Position numbers and translations under genes: made by a program. From Faeciplasma gallinarum (GTDB taxonomy: Bacteria; Bacillota; Clostridia; Oscillospirales; Ruminococcaceae), in contig DVIR01000056.1 in NCBI GenBank assembly GCA_018711085.1, positions 62,001 to 126,000 of the forward strand: a stretch of DNA of 64,000 nucleotides, read 5' to 3'. Below, piece by piece: positions 1 to 7,324 of this stretch. Below the pieces are notes generated by a model that searched no databases, had not been told where the DNA came from, and was given only the letters and a program-made list of their open reading frames with translations. The number at the start of each line of letters is the position of its first letter. The first letter of the stretch is position 1.

Positions 1-299
1 TATTCCCTCAGCGCCTGCGGAACAAGTATTCTTCCGAGCTTGTCCGTCTCGACGGGAATTGCGCCTTTTATGTATATCTGCTTGAGGATTTCTTTTTCCT
101 TGCCGGGGCGCATCTGCGATATCTTCTCCAAAAGGGTGTTCCAGGTCTCTTCGGAATACGCCACAAGCCTTCTGTCTGCGCCTCGCGTCAATATAAAGCG
201 GTCGCCTATTACATCGCGAAATCTCTGCGGAAAGCTCATCCTTCCCTTTGCGTCTATGGTATACGGAAGTTCTCCGCTCATATGCTCGATCGCAGCCAC
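1..299 (-). CDS. mraZ: Transcriptional regulator MraZ, cut at its C-terminal end by the window edge
   Basis: MraZ is a DNA-binding regulator that normally heads the division and cell wall (dcw) cluster. The minus-strand reading gives a protein with GELPYTIDAKGR near its N terminus and later DKLGRILVPQ, the two DxKGR/DxxGR motifs of the paired SpoVT-AbrB-like MraZ repeats. About 99 codons are present; the usual length is about 142, so the last third lies beyond position 1. Two starts are possible: GTG at 299, six bases after GGGGTGA, or ATG at 281, which matches the usual family N terminus better but has a poorly placed ribosome binding site. I give the longer form. The gene is preceded by a good promoter and 10-bp phased MraZ-like boxes. 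The rest of the dcw cluster should continue to the left. Confidence 0.92.
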   Translation of the reverse strand, partial: MAAIEHMSGELPYTIDAKGRMSFPQRFRDVIGDRFILTRGADRRLVAYSEETWNTLLEKISQMRPGKEKEILKQIYIKGAIPVETDKLGRILVPQALRE

Positions 300-302
300 C
301 CT

Positions 303-366
303 TTTCACCCCGCTTTACACTCTGATTACATCTGAATACCACTATACAGCACCAAATACCACTTTG
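303..366 (-). promoter_or_regulatory. Candidate MraZ binding boxes upstream of mraZ
   Basis: Read on the minus strand, the stretch just downstream of the -10 box contains AAAGTGGTAT, TTGGTGCTGT and ATAGTGGTAT in immediate succession, then weaker copies, all at a 10-bp period. MraZ proteins are known to bind short GTG/TGGG-containing direct repeats spaced 10 bp apart in front of their own gene. Position and phasing fit autoregulation; binding itself is inferred. Confidence 0.6.
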
Positions 367-373
367 TACACCA

Positions 374-402
374 ATTATATCATCGCAGTTCCCAAAAATC
401 AA
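374..402 (-). promoter_or_regulatory. Promoter of mraZ
   Basis: On the minus strand there is a TTGATT -35 box (397-402), a 17-bp spacer and a perfect TATAAT -10 box (374-379). Transcription would start near 367 and enter the MraZ-like boxes at once. Confidence 0.75.
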
Positions 403-504
403 TAGCGTGTCCCAACCGCTATTTGAAACTTTCGGAGAAATTTAATCATCAGATTTGTACAGTTTGCATATATCCCTTTAATATTGCCCCACATCGGGCA
501 AGTG

Positions 505-536
505 AAAAACCGGCTGCAAAGCAGATATGCAGCCGG
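505..536 (-). terminator. Rho-independent terminator, minus strand
   Basis: CCGGCTGCA pairs with TGCAGCCGG around a 9-base loop and is followed on the minus strand by TTTTTC. It lies 130 bases beyond another terminator (668-703). No recognisable gene lies between the two, so either it is a back-up for the pnuC transcript or it ends a small unrecognised RNA from 540-660. The rest of the 404-667 gap shows nothing I can name. Confidence 0.65.
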
Positions 537-667
537 CTCATACCGTATCAATTTTCGGCATATATCGCTGTTTTGAGCCGCATTTTTTGCTCTTGGGCAG
601 GCGGAATGCGCGGCGGCTTCGTGTCAATAGAAAACCATTCCTTTGTTTCCTTTTGAGTTTTTGCAAA

Positions 668-703
668 AAGAAAAAAGGCAGCCCCCTTAAAAAGGGGGCC
701 GCC
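668..703 (-). terminator. Terminator of the amidohydrolase-pnuC operon
   Basis: GGCGGCCCCCTT pairs with AAGGGGGCTGCC (one mismatch) and is followed on the minus strand by TTTTTTCTTTTTG, a few bases after the pnuC stop codon. Confidence 0.85.
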
Positions 704-708
704 GTGAA

Positions 709-1488
709 TTATTTGTTTTCTTTTTTCTTGCCGCCGTAGTAAAACTGTATGGTGTCCTTGTGCTTTCTTATGTATATCACCCATTTGGCGAATCCGTAGC
801 AGGTGTTTACAAGCATTGCGGCGACGGTTATGAGCATTATATAGCTGCCCGAAATTATGTACATGATGGTGTACATGACGAGCGTTGCAAACCACGCATA
901 CCACTGCTCGTTATATCTGAGCAGCAGGAGTATTCCGTTTGCCATTCCGCAAGCTGCCGCAAGCGCATCGAGGTAGGAATCCGCCGCATCGGGCAAAAGC
1001 TGAATGAGCGAGCCGACGACAACGGTGAACACCGCTATTGCAAGCACTATAAGTATGTCCTGCTTTGCGCTGAGGCGTCTCACAACGGTAAGCTCCTCCT
1101 GCTCTTTGTCCTTGTTCTCCCTCCACTTGATGTAGCTGAAGATGTCGATGGGTATCCAGAATGCAAGCGTAACTATAGCTATTGCATACCATCCCAGCCA
1201 CACGCAGAGCACGAACTCCGGTATTTCTATGAAGAATATATCGACAAGGAAATTGAGCCTTGACTGCTTTGATATCAAAAGCTCGCAGACGGGGTTGGCA
1301 AGAACCGCTATTACCGAGCAAACAGTCACGAACGGGCTTGACATGTCGTCGAGCATCATATCCGGCATCACCACGGTAAAGCCTATTGTGATTGCGAACA
1401 CCGCAACAAGGTATATTATCTGATAAGGAGTAAAGGATTTGAGAAACTTTTTAAAGCTGCTCATCTTGGATGTATGTTCGATATTCAT
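709..1488 (-). CDS. pnuC: PnuC-family nicotinamide riboside/mononucleotide transporter
   Basis: This is an integral membrane protein of 259 residues with about seven hydrophobic segments. The stretch DSYLDALAAACGMANGILLL followed by NEQWYAW matches the conserved core of PnuC transporters (YLDAL, then W..W in the next helix), and another tryptophan sits in the last helix. Family members move nicotinamide riboside or related vitamin precursors down their gradient, to be trapped by phosphorylation inside the cell. The exact substrate cannot be read from sequence; some PnuX relatives carry riboflavin or thiamine. The gene follows an amidohydrolase gene by 13 bases and shares its promoter and structured leader. 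Length is typical for the family. A polar, lysine-rich tail ends the protein. Confidence 0.82.
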   Translation of the reverse strand: MNIEHTSKMSSFKKFLKSFTPYQIIYLVAVFAITIGFTVVMPDMMLDDMSSPFVTVCSVIAVLANPVCELLISKQSRLNFLVDIFFIEIPEFVLCVWLGWYAIAIVTLAFWIPIDIFSYIKWRENKDKEQEELTVVRRLSAKQDILIVLAIAVFTVVVGSLIQLLPDAADSYLDALAAACGMANGILLLLRYNEQWYAWFATLVMYTIMYIISGSYIMLITVAAMLVNTCYGFAKWVIYIRKHKDTIQFYYGGKKKENK

Positions 1489-1501
1489 TTTTGTCCTCCG
1501 A

Positions 1502-2293
1502 TTATTTTATGTAGTCCTTTAGTCTCGGGAAAGCCCTGAGCGCATTGTTAAAGCATATGTCCTCGTGGGTTTCTGGCGGGAACATCTTGTTGAGGCTGTA
1601 ATCGTACTCGTCAAGCTGACCTAAGGATATCGGCGGACAGAAGTCCGTTCCGTAAAGCATCCGGGTGTAGCACTCCGGATGACGGTCGGTGGCATGCTTG
1701 AACAGCGCAATTGCGTTGTCTACGTCTGCCCCGTACTCGGTGCCGGTTTCGTATGCTCCGCTGATGTCGGTGAAGATGTTTTTGTGAGCCGCTACAATGT
1801 CCATGCAGCGGTCAAACTCCGGATCGTCCATATGTGCGGCTATGAAGTTCACCTGCGGGTACAGCTCGGCAGCATGCGCAATATGCACAGCGGACGAGCC
1901 TTCAAGGTCGTTGTCCGACGGCAGCACCAAAGAGCAAAGTCCGGTGTGGAACGTCACGGACAGGCGATGCTTTGCCGCAAACTCGTACGCCGGAAAGAGC
2001 TTTTCATCGTCGGCCCTGCCCCGCTGATAACTCAAATAAACCTTCAGCCCTACGACTTTGTAATCGTCTATGCGAGGCTCCAAAAAATTAAGCCTGTCCG
2101 AAACAGAGCTTTTCAGGTCTATATACGGGCACAGAAAGAGCCTTTGGTCGCTCATGACCGTCTTTACGCAGTCGGGCGTGGGCATAATCGAATCGGGCAT
2201 CTGCATGACAAGAGCGTAGTTGTCTACACGGCTGAAATACTCGCTGCGGATCTGCTCCGTCACTATGTGTGTATGACAATCTATTTTTCTCAT
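1502..2293 (-). CDS. Amidohydrolase-family metal-dependent hydrolase (amidohydrolase_2 type)
   Basis: The product is a 263-residue TIM-barrel hydrolase of the amidohydrolase_2 (PF04909) type. Visible metal-site motifs are DCHTHI at residues 4-9, a histidine in FHTG near 135, a histidine in AAHMDD near 170, and GTDF near 232 supplying the catalytic aspartate. The start was set at ATG 2293 because AGGAGG lies 10 bases upstream; a longer open frame to 2362 would run through the leader hairpin. Its substrate is unknown. Relatives include decarboxylases and hydrolases of small aromatic or carboxylated compounds. Being first in an operon with a PnuC-type carrier suggests that it processes the imported vitamin-like compound or a breakdown product, but this is inference. 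Confidence 0.8.
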   Translation of the reverse strand: MRKIDCHTHIVTEQIRSEYFSRVDNYALVMQMPDSIMPTPDCVKTVMSDQRLFLCPYIDLKSSVSDRLNFLEPRIDDYKVVGLKVYLSYQRGRADDEKLFPAYEFAAKHRLSVTFHTGLCSLVLPSDNDLEGSSAVHIAHAAELYPQVNFIAAHMDDPEFDRCMDIVAAHKNIFTDISGAYETGTEYGADVDNAIALFKHATDRHPECYTRMLYGTDFCPPISLGQLDEYDYSLNKMFPPETHEDICFNNALRAFPRLKDYIK

Positions 2294-2303
2294 TAAAAAT
2301 AAT

Positions 2304-2381
2304 CCTCCTGTTAGCGCTTTATCAATCGTCCTGCCAAAGCCTGCCCTATGGGCCTTCGGCAATGTAATAAAGCGCAGCAGG
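2304..2381 (-). promoter_or_regulatory. Structured leader RNA, candidate riboswitch or translational switch
   Basis: In the minus-strand transcript GCGCTTTAT (2367-2375) pairs perfectly with ATAAAGCGC (2314-2322). Inside this 9-bp stem a second hairpin forms from TGCCGAAGGCCC, a short ATA loop and GGGCAGGCTTTGGCA. Outside it, CCTG (2378-2381) can pair with CAGG (2307-2310), which is part of the AGGAGG ribosome binding site (2304-2309). The leader runs about 145 nt from the promoter to the start codon. I tried to match it to riboswitch classes known near vitamin transporter genes and could not, so its ligand is unassigned. Confidence 0.6.
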
Positions 2382-2444
2382 GGTTACATAATCAAGCCAC
2401 ATTTTACATTTCCTTTTTTTAAAAGAGTAATACGCAACTTTTGA

Positions 2445-2473
2445 ATTATATCATTTTGAATTATGCGTGTCAA
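2445..2473 (-). promoter_or_regulatory. Promoter of the amidohydrolase-pnuC operon
   Basis: Perfect TTGACA (2468-2473) and TATAAT (2445-2450) boxes are separated by 17 bp on the minus strand. Such a consensus promoter upstream of a folded leader suggests that control is exerted on the RNA. Confidence 0.85.
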
Positions 2474-2520
2474 CAAGTGCGAAAGCGGCTTCGGCGGCAT
2501 GCTTTTTTTGGGCAAAGTTT

Positions 2521-2544
2521 AAGCCCGAGCACTGTGTCGGGCTT
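2521..2544 (-). terminator. Hairpin after the small cysteine-rich gene, weak terminator
   Basis: AAGCCCGA pairs with TCGGGCTT around an 8-base loop, 10 bases past the stop codon of the 2555-2776 gene. The following tract AAACTTTG is poor in U, so termination may be inefficient and transcription may run into the next promoter. Confidence 0.45.
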
Positions 2545-2554
2545 AAAGCGTGCG

Positions 2555-2776
2555 CTACTCCGCTCTTGCGGTGCGTTCAGAAGATGCTTTTGGGATGCAT
2601 GCGGGGCGGCTGACGGTGTACAGGCGGTTTCTGCACCCGCAGCTGTCGTAACCGCACAGCGATTTGTTGAGACATTCGCAGCTATGCTCACCTGTTTCGG
2701 TGTAACAGCTCTCGAACACCACGTTTCTTTTCAACAGCGAACAATACCTGACGCTTGCAAACTTGAATCTGCTCAT
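2555..2776 (-). CDS. Small cysteine-rich protein of unknown function
   Basis: This is a 73-residue protein with six cysteines in its first 50 residues, including CYTETGEHSCEC and CGYDSCGC, and two more basic segments (KRNVV, CRNRLY). The pattern suggests a small zinc-binding or disulphide-bonded fold. The frame is taken as real because GGAGG stands five bases before the ATG and a hairpin follows the stop, whereas the overlapping plus-strand frame has neither. No signal peptide is visible, so a cytoplasmic metal-binding role is more likely. I have an impression of similar small proteins in other Clostridia but cannot name a family. A TATAAT-like -10 lies at 2861-2866 with a weak -35. Confidence 0.65.
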   Translation of the reverse strand: MSRFKFASVRYCSLLKRNVVFESCYTETGEHSCECLNKSLCGYDSCGCRNRLYTVSRPACIPKASSERTARAE

Positions 2777-2937
2777 ATTATCCTCCCTTTGGCTGTATAA
2801 ATCTCGGCATGTGCCGTGGCGTGTGCCTTGGCGTATGCCGGTTTGATTATCTGCATATTAATTATATGCAAATTGCGAATTTATAAGCATGTTCCGCCAT
2901 ACTTTATTACAGAAAATACTTTACCGGAGGTTTAGCG

Positions 2938-3243
2938 ATGTTCATATCGGTTTTGCCCGTACATAAGCTGCCCGAGCTTTTAAAGAATCGGGCCGAGGCG
3001 CTTAAAAAAGACAAGCAAAGAAAGCAGGAGCTTGCAAAGGCCGCCGAGCTTGAGCAGGAGCTGAGGCAGCTGCGTGACGCCATGCAGGCGTCGCAAAGCT
3101 GCTTTGACGAGGTCACGGACCCGTGCCTGACCGACGCCCTGATATACGAGCGCGCATCCATAGCGGCAAGGTACAGCTTTATCACCGGCGAGCTGCGCAG
3201 GATTATCGGCGGCGCGCATGACGCTCAAAAGCAGGGCAAATAA
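2938..3243 (+). CDS. DUF2508 (YaaL-like) family protein
   Basis: The protein has 101 residues, is almost entirely helical and charged, and lacks membrane segments. Its second half carries the DUF2508 signature: a phenylalanine, then EVTDPCLTDALIYE and AARYSF, corresponding to the family pattern F..VTDP.LID..IYE...AE.RY. In many Firmicutes such a gene lies near recR and dnaX, but here it stands alone between the small cysteine-rich gene and arg genes. GGAGG lies nine bases before the ATG. The function is unknown. It is the only plus-strand gene in the first 32 kb. Confidence 0.75.
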   Translation: MFISVLPVHKLPELLKNRAEALKKDKQRKQELAKAAELEQELRQLRDAMQASQSCFDEVTDPCLTDALIYERASIAARYSFITGELRRIIGGAHDAQKQGK

Positions 3244-3246
3244 AAA

Positions 3247-3282
3247 GCAAAAGCCGCAGGCGCTATCGCCCGCAGCCTTTGC
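3247..3282 (-). terminator. Terminator of the argGHF operon
   Basis: GCAAAGGCTGCGGGCG pairs with CGCCTGCGGCTTTTGC (one mismatch) and is followed on the minus strand by TTTTTATTTG. It sits directly after the argF stop. Without a U tract on the plus strand it would end the DUF2508 transcript less well. Confidence 0.8.
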
Positions 3283-3296
3283 ATAACCGTAAAAAA

Positions 3297-4280
3297 TCAA
3301 ATAGTTGCCGCCATTACAGCCTTTATAGTGTGCATTCTGTTTTCAGCCTCTTCAAATACTATTGAGCGGCTGCTCTCGAACACTTCGTCTGTGACCTCCA
3401 TGGCCGTCAAGCCGTACTTTTCGTATATCTGTGCGCCGATTTTCGTCTTCAGGTCGTGGTATGCGGGAAGGCAGTGCATGAACACCGCGCTGTCCGGCGC
3501 CGCGCCCATAAGTCCGGCGTTGACCTGATATGGCTTGAGGTCGTCTATTCTCTCACGCCAGACCTCGTCCGGCTCGCCCATCGAAACCCACACGTCGGTA
3601 TAGATGACGTCGGCGTTTGCAACCGCCTCATAGGGGCTTTCGCAGAGCTTTACGGAGCCGCCCGACTCCTGTGCAAGCTTTTCGCACTCCATGACAAGCA
3701 CCTTGTTCGGGAAATACTTTTTCGGTGCGCATGCTGTGAAGTTGAGTCCCATTTTAGCGCATCCCACCATGAGCGAGTTGCCCATGTTGTATCTTGCGTC
3801 GCCCATATAGACGAGGTTTATTCCCCCAAGTCTGCCGAAATGCTCTTGTATTGTGAGAAAGTCCGCAAGTATCTGAGTCGGGTGAAACTCGTTTGTAAGG
3901 CCGTTCCACACCGGCACGGACGAATACTTTGCAAGCTCCTCCACTATCTCCTGACCGTAGCCGCGGTACTCTATTCCGTCGTATATCCTTGAAAGAACCC
4001 TTGCAGTGTCGGCTATGCTTTCCTTCTTGCCTATCTGAGAGCCGGACGGGTCTAAGTAGGTTGTATTCATGCCCAGGTCGTGGGCGGCAACCTCGAAGGA
4101 GCAGCGGGTGCGTGTGCTCGTCTTTTCAAATATGAGCGCGACGTTTTTGCCCTCGCAAATCCTGTGCGGTATGCCCGCTCTCTTCTCATCCTTGAGTTCC
4201 TTTGCAAGCTCCAAAAGGTAGCTTATCTCCTGCGGGTTAAAGTCAAGGAGCTTTAAAAAATCTCTTCCCTTTAAATTCAT
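3297..4280 (-). CDS. argF: Ornithine carbamoyltransferase
   Basis: This cytosolic enzyme joins carbamoyl phosphate and ornithine to make citrulline, the sixth step of arginine synthesis. At 327 residues it has the family length. STRTR at 54-58 binds carbamoyl phosphate, HPTQ binds it further along, and HCLP near 260 holds the catalytic cysteine for ornithine. The start was placed at ATG 4280 because AAGGAGG precedes it by seven bases; the open frame extends 14 codons further without a better site. It is the last gene of argG-argH-argF and is followed by a terminator. Biosynthetic rather than catabolic use is inferred from the neighbours and from the ARG box at the promoter. Confidence 0.95.
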   Translation of the reverse strand: MNLKGRDFLKLLDFNPQEISYLLELAKELKDEKRAGIPHRICEGKNVALIFEKTSTRTRCSFEVAAHDLGMNTTYLDPSGSQIGKKESIADTARVLSRIYDGIEYRGYGQEIVEELAKYSSVPVWNGLTNEFHPTQILADFLTIQEHFGRLGGINLVYMGDARYNMGNSLMVGCAKMGLNFTACAPKKYFPNKVLVMECEKLAQESGGSVKLCESPYEAVANADVIYTDVWVSMGEPDEVWRERIDDLKPYQVNAGLMGAAPDSAVFMHCLPAYHDLKTKIGAQIYEKYGLTAMEVTDEVFESSRSIVFEEAENRMHTIKAVMAATI

Positions 4281-4333
4281 GTCCTGTCCTCCTTTTTTGC
4301 GTGTTTCATGCGCGCAAACCATCTGTTATACGT

Positions 4334-5716
4334 TTAATTTTGTTCGCCGAGAGCCTTTCTGACCATGTCTATCTGAGCCTCTACCGATGAAACGCTTGTT
4401 CCGCCGTAGCTTACTCTCTTTTCGACGCACCGGTCAAGGCTTATATCGTCATACAAATCCGCATCAAACAGCTCGCATGCGCTCTTGTACCGCTCAAGCG
4501 GCAGATTTTCAAGCACGCATCCCCGCTCTATGCACTCAGCTACAATCTGACCGCAGATTTTGTACGCCGTTCTGAACGGAAGTCCCTTTCTCACAAGGTA
4601 GTCCGCAAGGTCTGTGGCGTTTATGAAGCCTTTTTGTGCGGCTTTTCTCATGTTTTCGGGTATGGCTTTAAAGGTTTTAACCATGCCGACAAACACTTTA
4701 AGGCACATCTTGACCGTGTCGCACGCATCAAAGACGCCCTCTTTATCCTCCTGCATATCCTTGTTATATGCCAAAGGCAAGCCCTTGAGAACCGTGAGCA
4801 GCGACATAAGGTCCCCGTACACTCGTCCCGTCTTTCCCCTGACAAGCTCCGCCATGTCGGGGTTTTTCTTTTGCGGCATGATTGAAGAGCCGGTTGTGAA
4901 GCTGTCCGAAAGCTCTATGAACTTAAACTCCCAGCTCGACCACAGCACTATCTCCTCCGAAAATCTCGAAAGGTGCATCATGATTATCGCTATATCGCCA
5001 AGAAGCTCCGCGCAGAAGTCCCTGTCCGACACGCCGTCTATGCTGTTCATGCACACGCCGTCAAAGCCGAGCTTTTCAGCCTCAAACGCGCGGTTTGTCA
5101 TGTATGTTGTTCCGGCAAGTGCGCAGGAGCCTATAGGCGAGACGTTCAGCCTTCTTCTTGAGTCCGTAAGTCTGTCTATATCACGCAAAAGCATCATGGA
5201 ATACGCCATGAGGTGATGCCCGAAGGTTATCGGCTGTGCTCTTTGAAGGTGAGTGTATCCCGGCATGACGCAGCTCTTGTACTCCTCGGCGCGGTCGGTC
5301 ACTACGCCGACAAGCTCCTTTAAAAGCTTGATTATTTCGTCCGTTTCGTCCCGCAGATACATTCTCGTGTCGAGTGCAACCTGGTCGTTGCGGCTTCTTG
5401 CGGTGTGAAGTTTCTTGCCGAGATCGCCTATTCTTTGGGTCAATACCTGCTCGACAAACATGTGTATATCCTCGCAGCCGTAGTCTATTTTGAGCTTGCC
5501 GCTCTCGAGGTCGTCAAGTATTCCCGCAAGTCCGTCGGTAAGCCCGTCAGCCTCTTCGGGTGTTATTATGCCGCATGCGCCGAGCATCTGCGCATGAGCG
5601 ATGCTTCCCGTTATGTCCTGGCGGTACATCCTCGAATCAAAGCGTATGGATGAGTTAAAATCATCCGCTACGGCGTCTGTCTCGCCGCTTGTTCTTCCTG
5701 CCCACATCTTTTCCAT
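4334..5716 (-). CDS. argH: Argininosuccinate lyase
   Basis: ArgH splits argininosuccinate into arginine and fumarate, the last step of arginine synthesis. The 460-residue protein belongs to the fumarase/aspartase superfamily and shows its signature GSSIMPQKKNPD near residue 270, with the catalytic serine in the flexible loop. TARSRNDQ near residue 105 and YTHLQRAQP near 150 are further family motifs, the latter with the catalytic histidine. The usual length is about 460. The gene lies between argG and argF with short gaps. A strong intergenic hairpin separates it from argG. Confidence 0.96.
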   Translation of the reverse strand: MEKMWAGRTSGETDAVADDFNSSIRFDSRMYRQDITGSIAHAQMLGACGIITPEEADGLTDGLAGILDDLESGKLKIDYGCEDIHMFVEQVLTQRIGDLGKKLHTARSRNDQVALDTRMYLRDETDEIIKLLKELVGVVTDRAEEYKSCVMPGYTHLQRAQPITFGHHLMAYSMMLLRDIDRLTDSRRRLNVSPIGSCALAGTTYMTNRAFEAEKLGFDGVCMNSIDGVSDRDFCAELLGDIAIIMMHLSRFSEEIVLWSSWEFKFIELSDSFTTGSSIMPQKKNPDMAELVRGKTGRVYGDLMSLLTVLKGLPLAYNKDMQEDKEGVFDACDTVKMCLKVFVGMVKTFKAIPENMRKAAQKGFINATDLADYLVRKGLPFRTAYKICGQIVAECIERGCVLENLPLERYKSACELFDADLYDDISLDRCVEKRVSYGGTSVSSVEAQIDMVRKALGEQN

Positions 5717-5749
5717 AGCTAAACCACCTTTAACCGATAAAAATCAAGT

Positions 5750-5782
5750 GTCCCCCACTTATAAGCCTTATAAATGAGGGAC
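5750..5782 (-). other. Strong intergenic hairpin between argG and argH
   Basis: GTCCCTCATTTATAAG pairs over its whole length with CTTATAAGTGGGGGAC, allowing two G-U pairs, and is followed on the minus strand by ACTTGATTTTT. It looks like a leaky terminator or an RNA stabiliser that would set the ratio of argG to argHF mRNA. Which of the two is not decidable by eye. Confidence 0.6.
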
Positions 5783-5807
5783 TTTTTCTCGCTGAAAATG
5801 TTGTGAA

Positions 5808-7037
5808 TTACTTTAAGCCGTTCTTTTCCTTCATCTTAGCGTACACCTTTATCGGCAAGCCGTAAAGGTTTATGAATCCGGCGGAGTCGGCCTGGTTGTA
5901 TACCTCGTCCTCGTCAAATGTGGCAATCTCGGAATCGTAAAGCGAGTACGGGGATGTAACGCCTGCGTTTATCATGTTGCCCTTATAAAGCTTTAGGGTG
6001 ACGTCGCCGGTGACGGTCTTTTGAGTAGTCTTTACAAAGCTGAGTATAGCCTCTGTGAGAGGTGTGAACCACTGAGCGTTGTAGACAAGCTCCGCAAGCT
6101 TCTGCGCAACATGCGCCTTGAAGTGTGCGGTCTCCTTGTCAAGGCATATGGTCTCCAAAACCTTGTGCGCCTTGTAGAGGATAGCTCCGCCGGGGGTCTC
6201 GTAAACGCCGCGGCACTTCATGCCGACAAGGCGGTTTTCAACAATGTCCAAAAGTCCTATGCCGTTTTCGCCGCCGAGCTTATTAAGAGTTGACACAAGC
6301 TCTACCGAGTCCATCTGCTTGCCGTCTATTGCGGTGGGTATTCCCTGCTCAAAGTGAATCTTGACGTATGTCGGCTTGTCGGGCGCCATTTCGGGGGACA
6401 CGCCCATCTCAAGAAATCCCGGCTTGTTGTACTGAGGCTCGTTTGCGGGGTCCTCAAGGTCAAGTCCCTCGTGCGAAAGGTGCCAAATGTTCTTGTCCTT
6501 TGAGTAGTTGGTCTCGCGGCTGATTTTGAGGGGAACGTTGTGCGCCTCGGCGTAGTCTATCTCCTCGTCGCGGGATCTGATGTTCCACTCTCTCCAGGGT
6601 GCGATTATCGGCATGTCGGGCGCAAACGCCTTTATGGCAAGCTCAAATCTCACCTGGTCGTTGCCCTTTCCGGTGCAGCCGTGGCAAATGGCGTCCGCCC
6701 CTTCGGCAATGGCGATCTCCGCTATTCTCTTTGCTATCGGAGGACGTGCAAACGCCGTTCCGAGCATATAGTCCTCATAAAGCGCTCCCGCCTGAACGCA
6801 GGGGAACACGTAGTCCTCCAAAAACTCCTTAGTGAGATCCTCGATGTATATCTTGGACGCACCGGTCTTGAGAGCCTTCTCCTCAAGTCCTTCAAGCTCG
6901 CTCGCCTGTCCTACGTTTCCCGAAACAGCTATTATCTCGGGGTTGTTGTAGTTCTCCTTCAGCCACGGAATGATTATTGATGTGTCAAGTCCGCCTGAAT
7001 ACGCCAAGACGATCTTTTTGATGTTTTCTTTATTCAT
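5808..7037 (-). CDS. argG: Argininosuccinate synthase
   Basis: ArgG condenses citrulline and aspartate at the cost of ATP to give argininosuccinate. The protein has 409 residues, the normal length. The N-terminal pyrophosphatase-type ATP loop AYSGGLDTS is at residues 13-21, GCTGKGNDQ near 120 binds citrulline and aspartate, and SRETNYSKDKN near 180 is a further conserved block. It is the first gene of the operon, 70 bases downstream of a promoter covered by an ARG box. argB, argC, argD and argJ are not in the window. Confidence 0.96.
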   Translation of the reverse strand: MNKENIKKIVLAYSGGLDTSIIIPWLKENYNNPEIIAVSGNVGQASELEGLEEKALKTGASKIYIEDLTKEFLEDYVFPCVQAGALYEDYMLGTAFARPPIAKRIAEIAIAEGADAICHGCTGKGNDQVRFELAIKAFAPDMPIIAPWREWNIRSRDEEIDYAEAHNVPLKISRETNYSKDKNIWHLSHEGLDLEDPANEPQYNKPGFLEMGVSPEMAPDKPTYVKIHFEQGIPTAIDGKQMDSVELVSTLNKLGGENGIGLLDIVENRLVGMKCRGVYETPGGAILYKAHKVLETICLDKETAHFKAHVAQKLAELVYNAQWFTPLTEAILSFVKTTQKTVTGDVTLKLYKGNMINAGVTSPYSLYDSEIATFDEDEVYNQADSAGFINLYGLPIKVYAKMKEKNGLK

Positions 7038-7111
7038 GCCTGTCCTGCCTTTCCTCCCGACAGCTTATAATATCCCGTCGGGATTTATAAATATACACTT
7101 TTATCGAGAAA

Positions 7112-7140
7112 AATATATCACACGGTGAATAAATATTCAA
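7112..7140 (-). promoter_or_regulatory. argG promoter with overlapping ARG box
   Basis: On the minus strand TTGAAT (7135-7140) and TATATT (7112-7117) are 17 bp apart. The perfect palindrome TGAATAAATATTCA (7126-7139) covers the -35 box and part of the spacer. It matches the ARG box consensus TGAAT-N4-ATTCA bound by ArgR/AhrC, so arginine-dependent repression by blocking RNA polymerase is expected. No second full box was seen nearby. Confidence 0.8.
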
Positions 7141-7275
7141 TAGCTTTGCATGAAATCTTCTCAATTCGTATGCCTGAACAAAAACCCGCAAAAACGCGCG
7201 CAGCTATTGGCGATTTTGCCCACTGCGGCGTATGCGCGCATGCATACCTGCTGAAAAATATGCAGATTATATTCA

Positions 7276-7314
7276 TCCGCAGCGGGCGGCATGCAAAGTG
7301 CGCCCTGCTGCGGA
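7276..7314 (-). terminator. Stable hairpin at the 3' end of the purine operon
   Basis: TCCGCAGC-GGGCG pairs with CGCCCGCTGCGGA with one bulged base, 10 bases past the purL stop. The U tract is poor (TGAATATAATC), so it may act as a weak terminator or protect the 3' end. The remaining stretch to 7112 holds nothing I recognise except the ARG box promoter. Confidence 0.5.
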
Positions 7315-7324
7315 CGAAAAATTA

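Noticed and set aside
2304..2381. Known NAD-II, preQ1, TPP, purine or THF riboswitch
   Set aside because: The core sequences I know for these classes are not present; left as unassigned.
2441..2800. Plus-strand open frame of 119 codons
   Set aside because: It lacks a ribosome binding site and overlaps the minus-strand cysteine-rich gene, which has a good one, and the promoter at 2445-2473.
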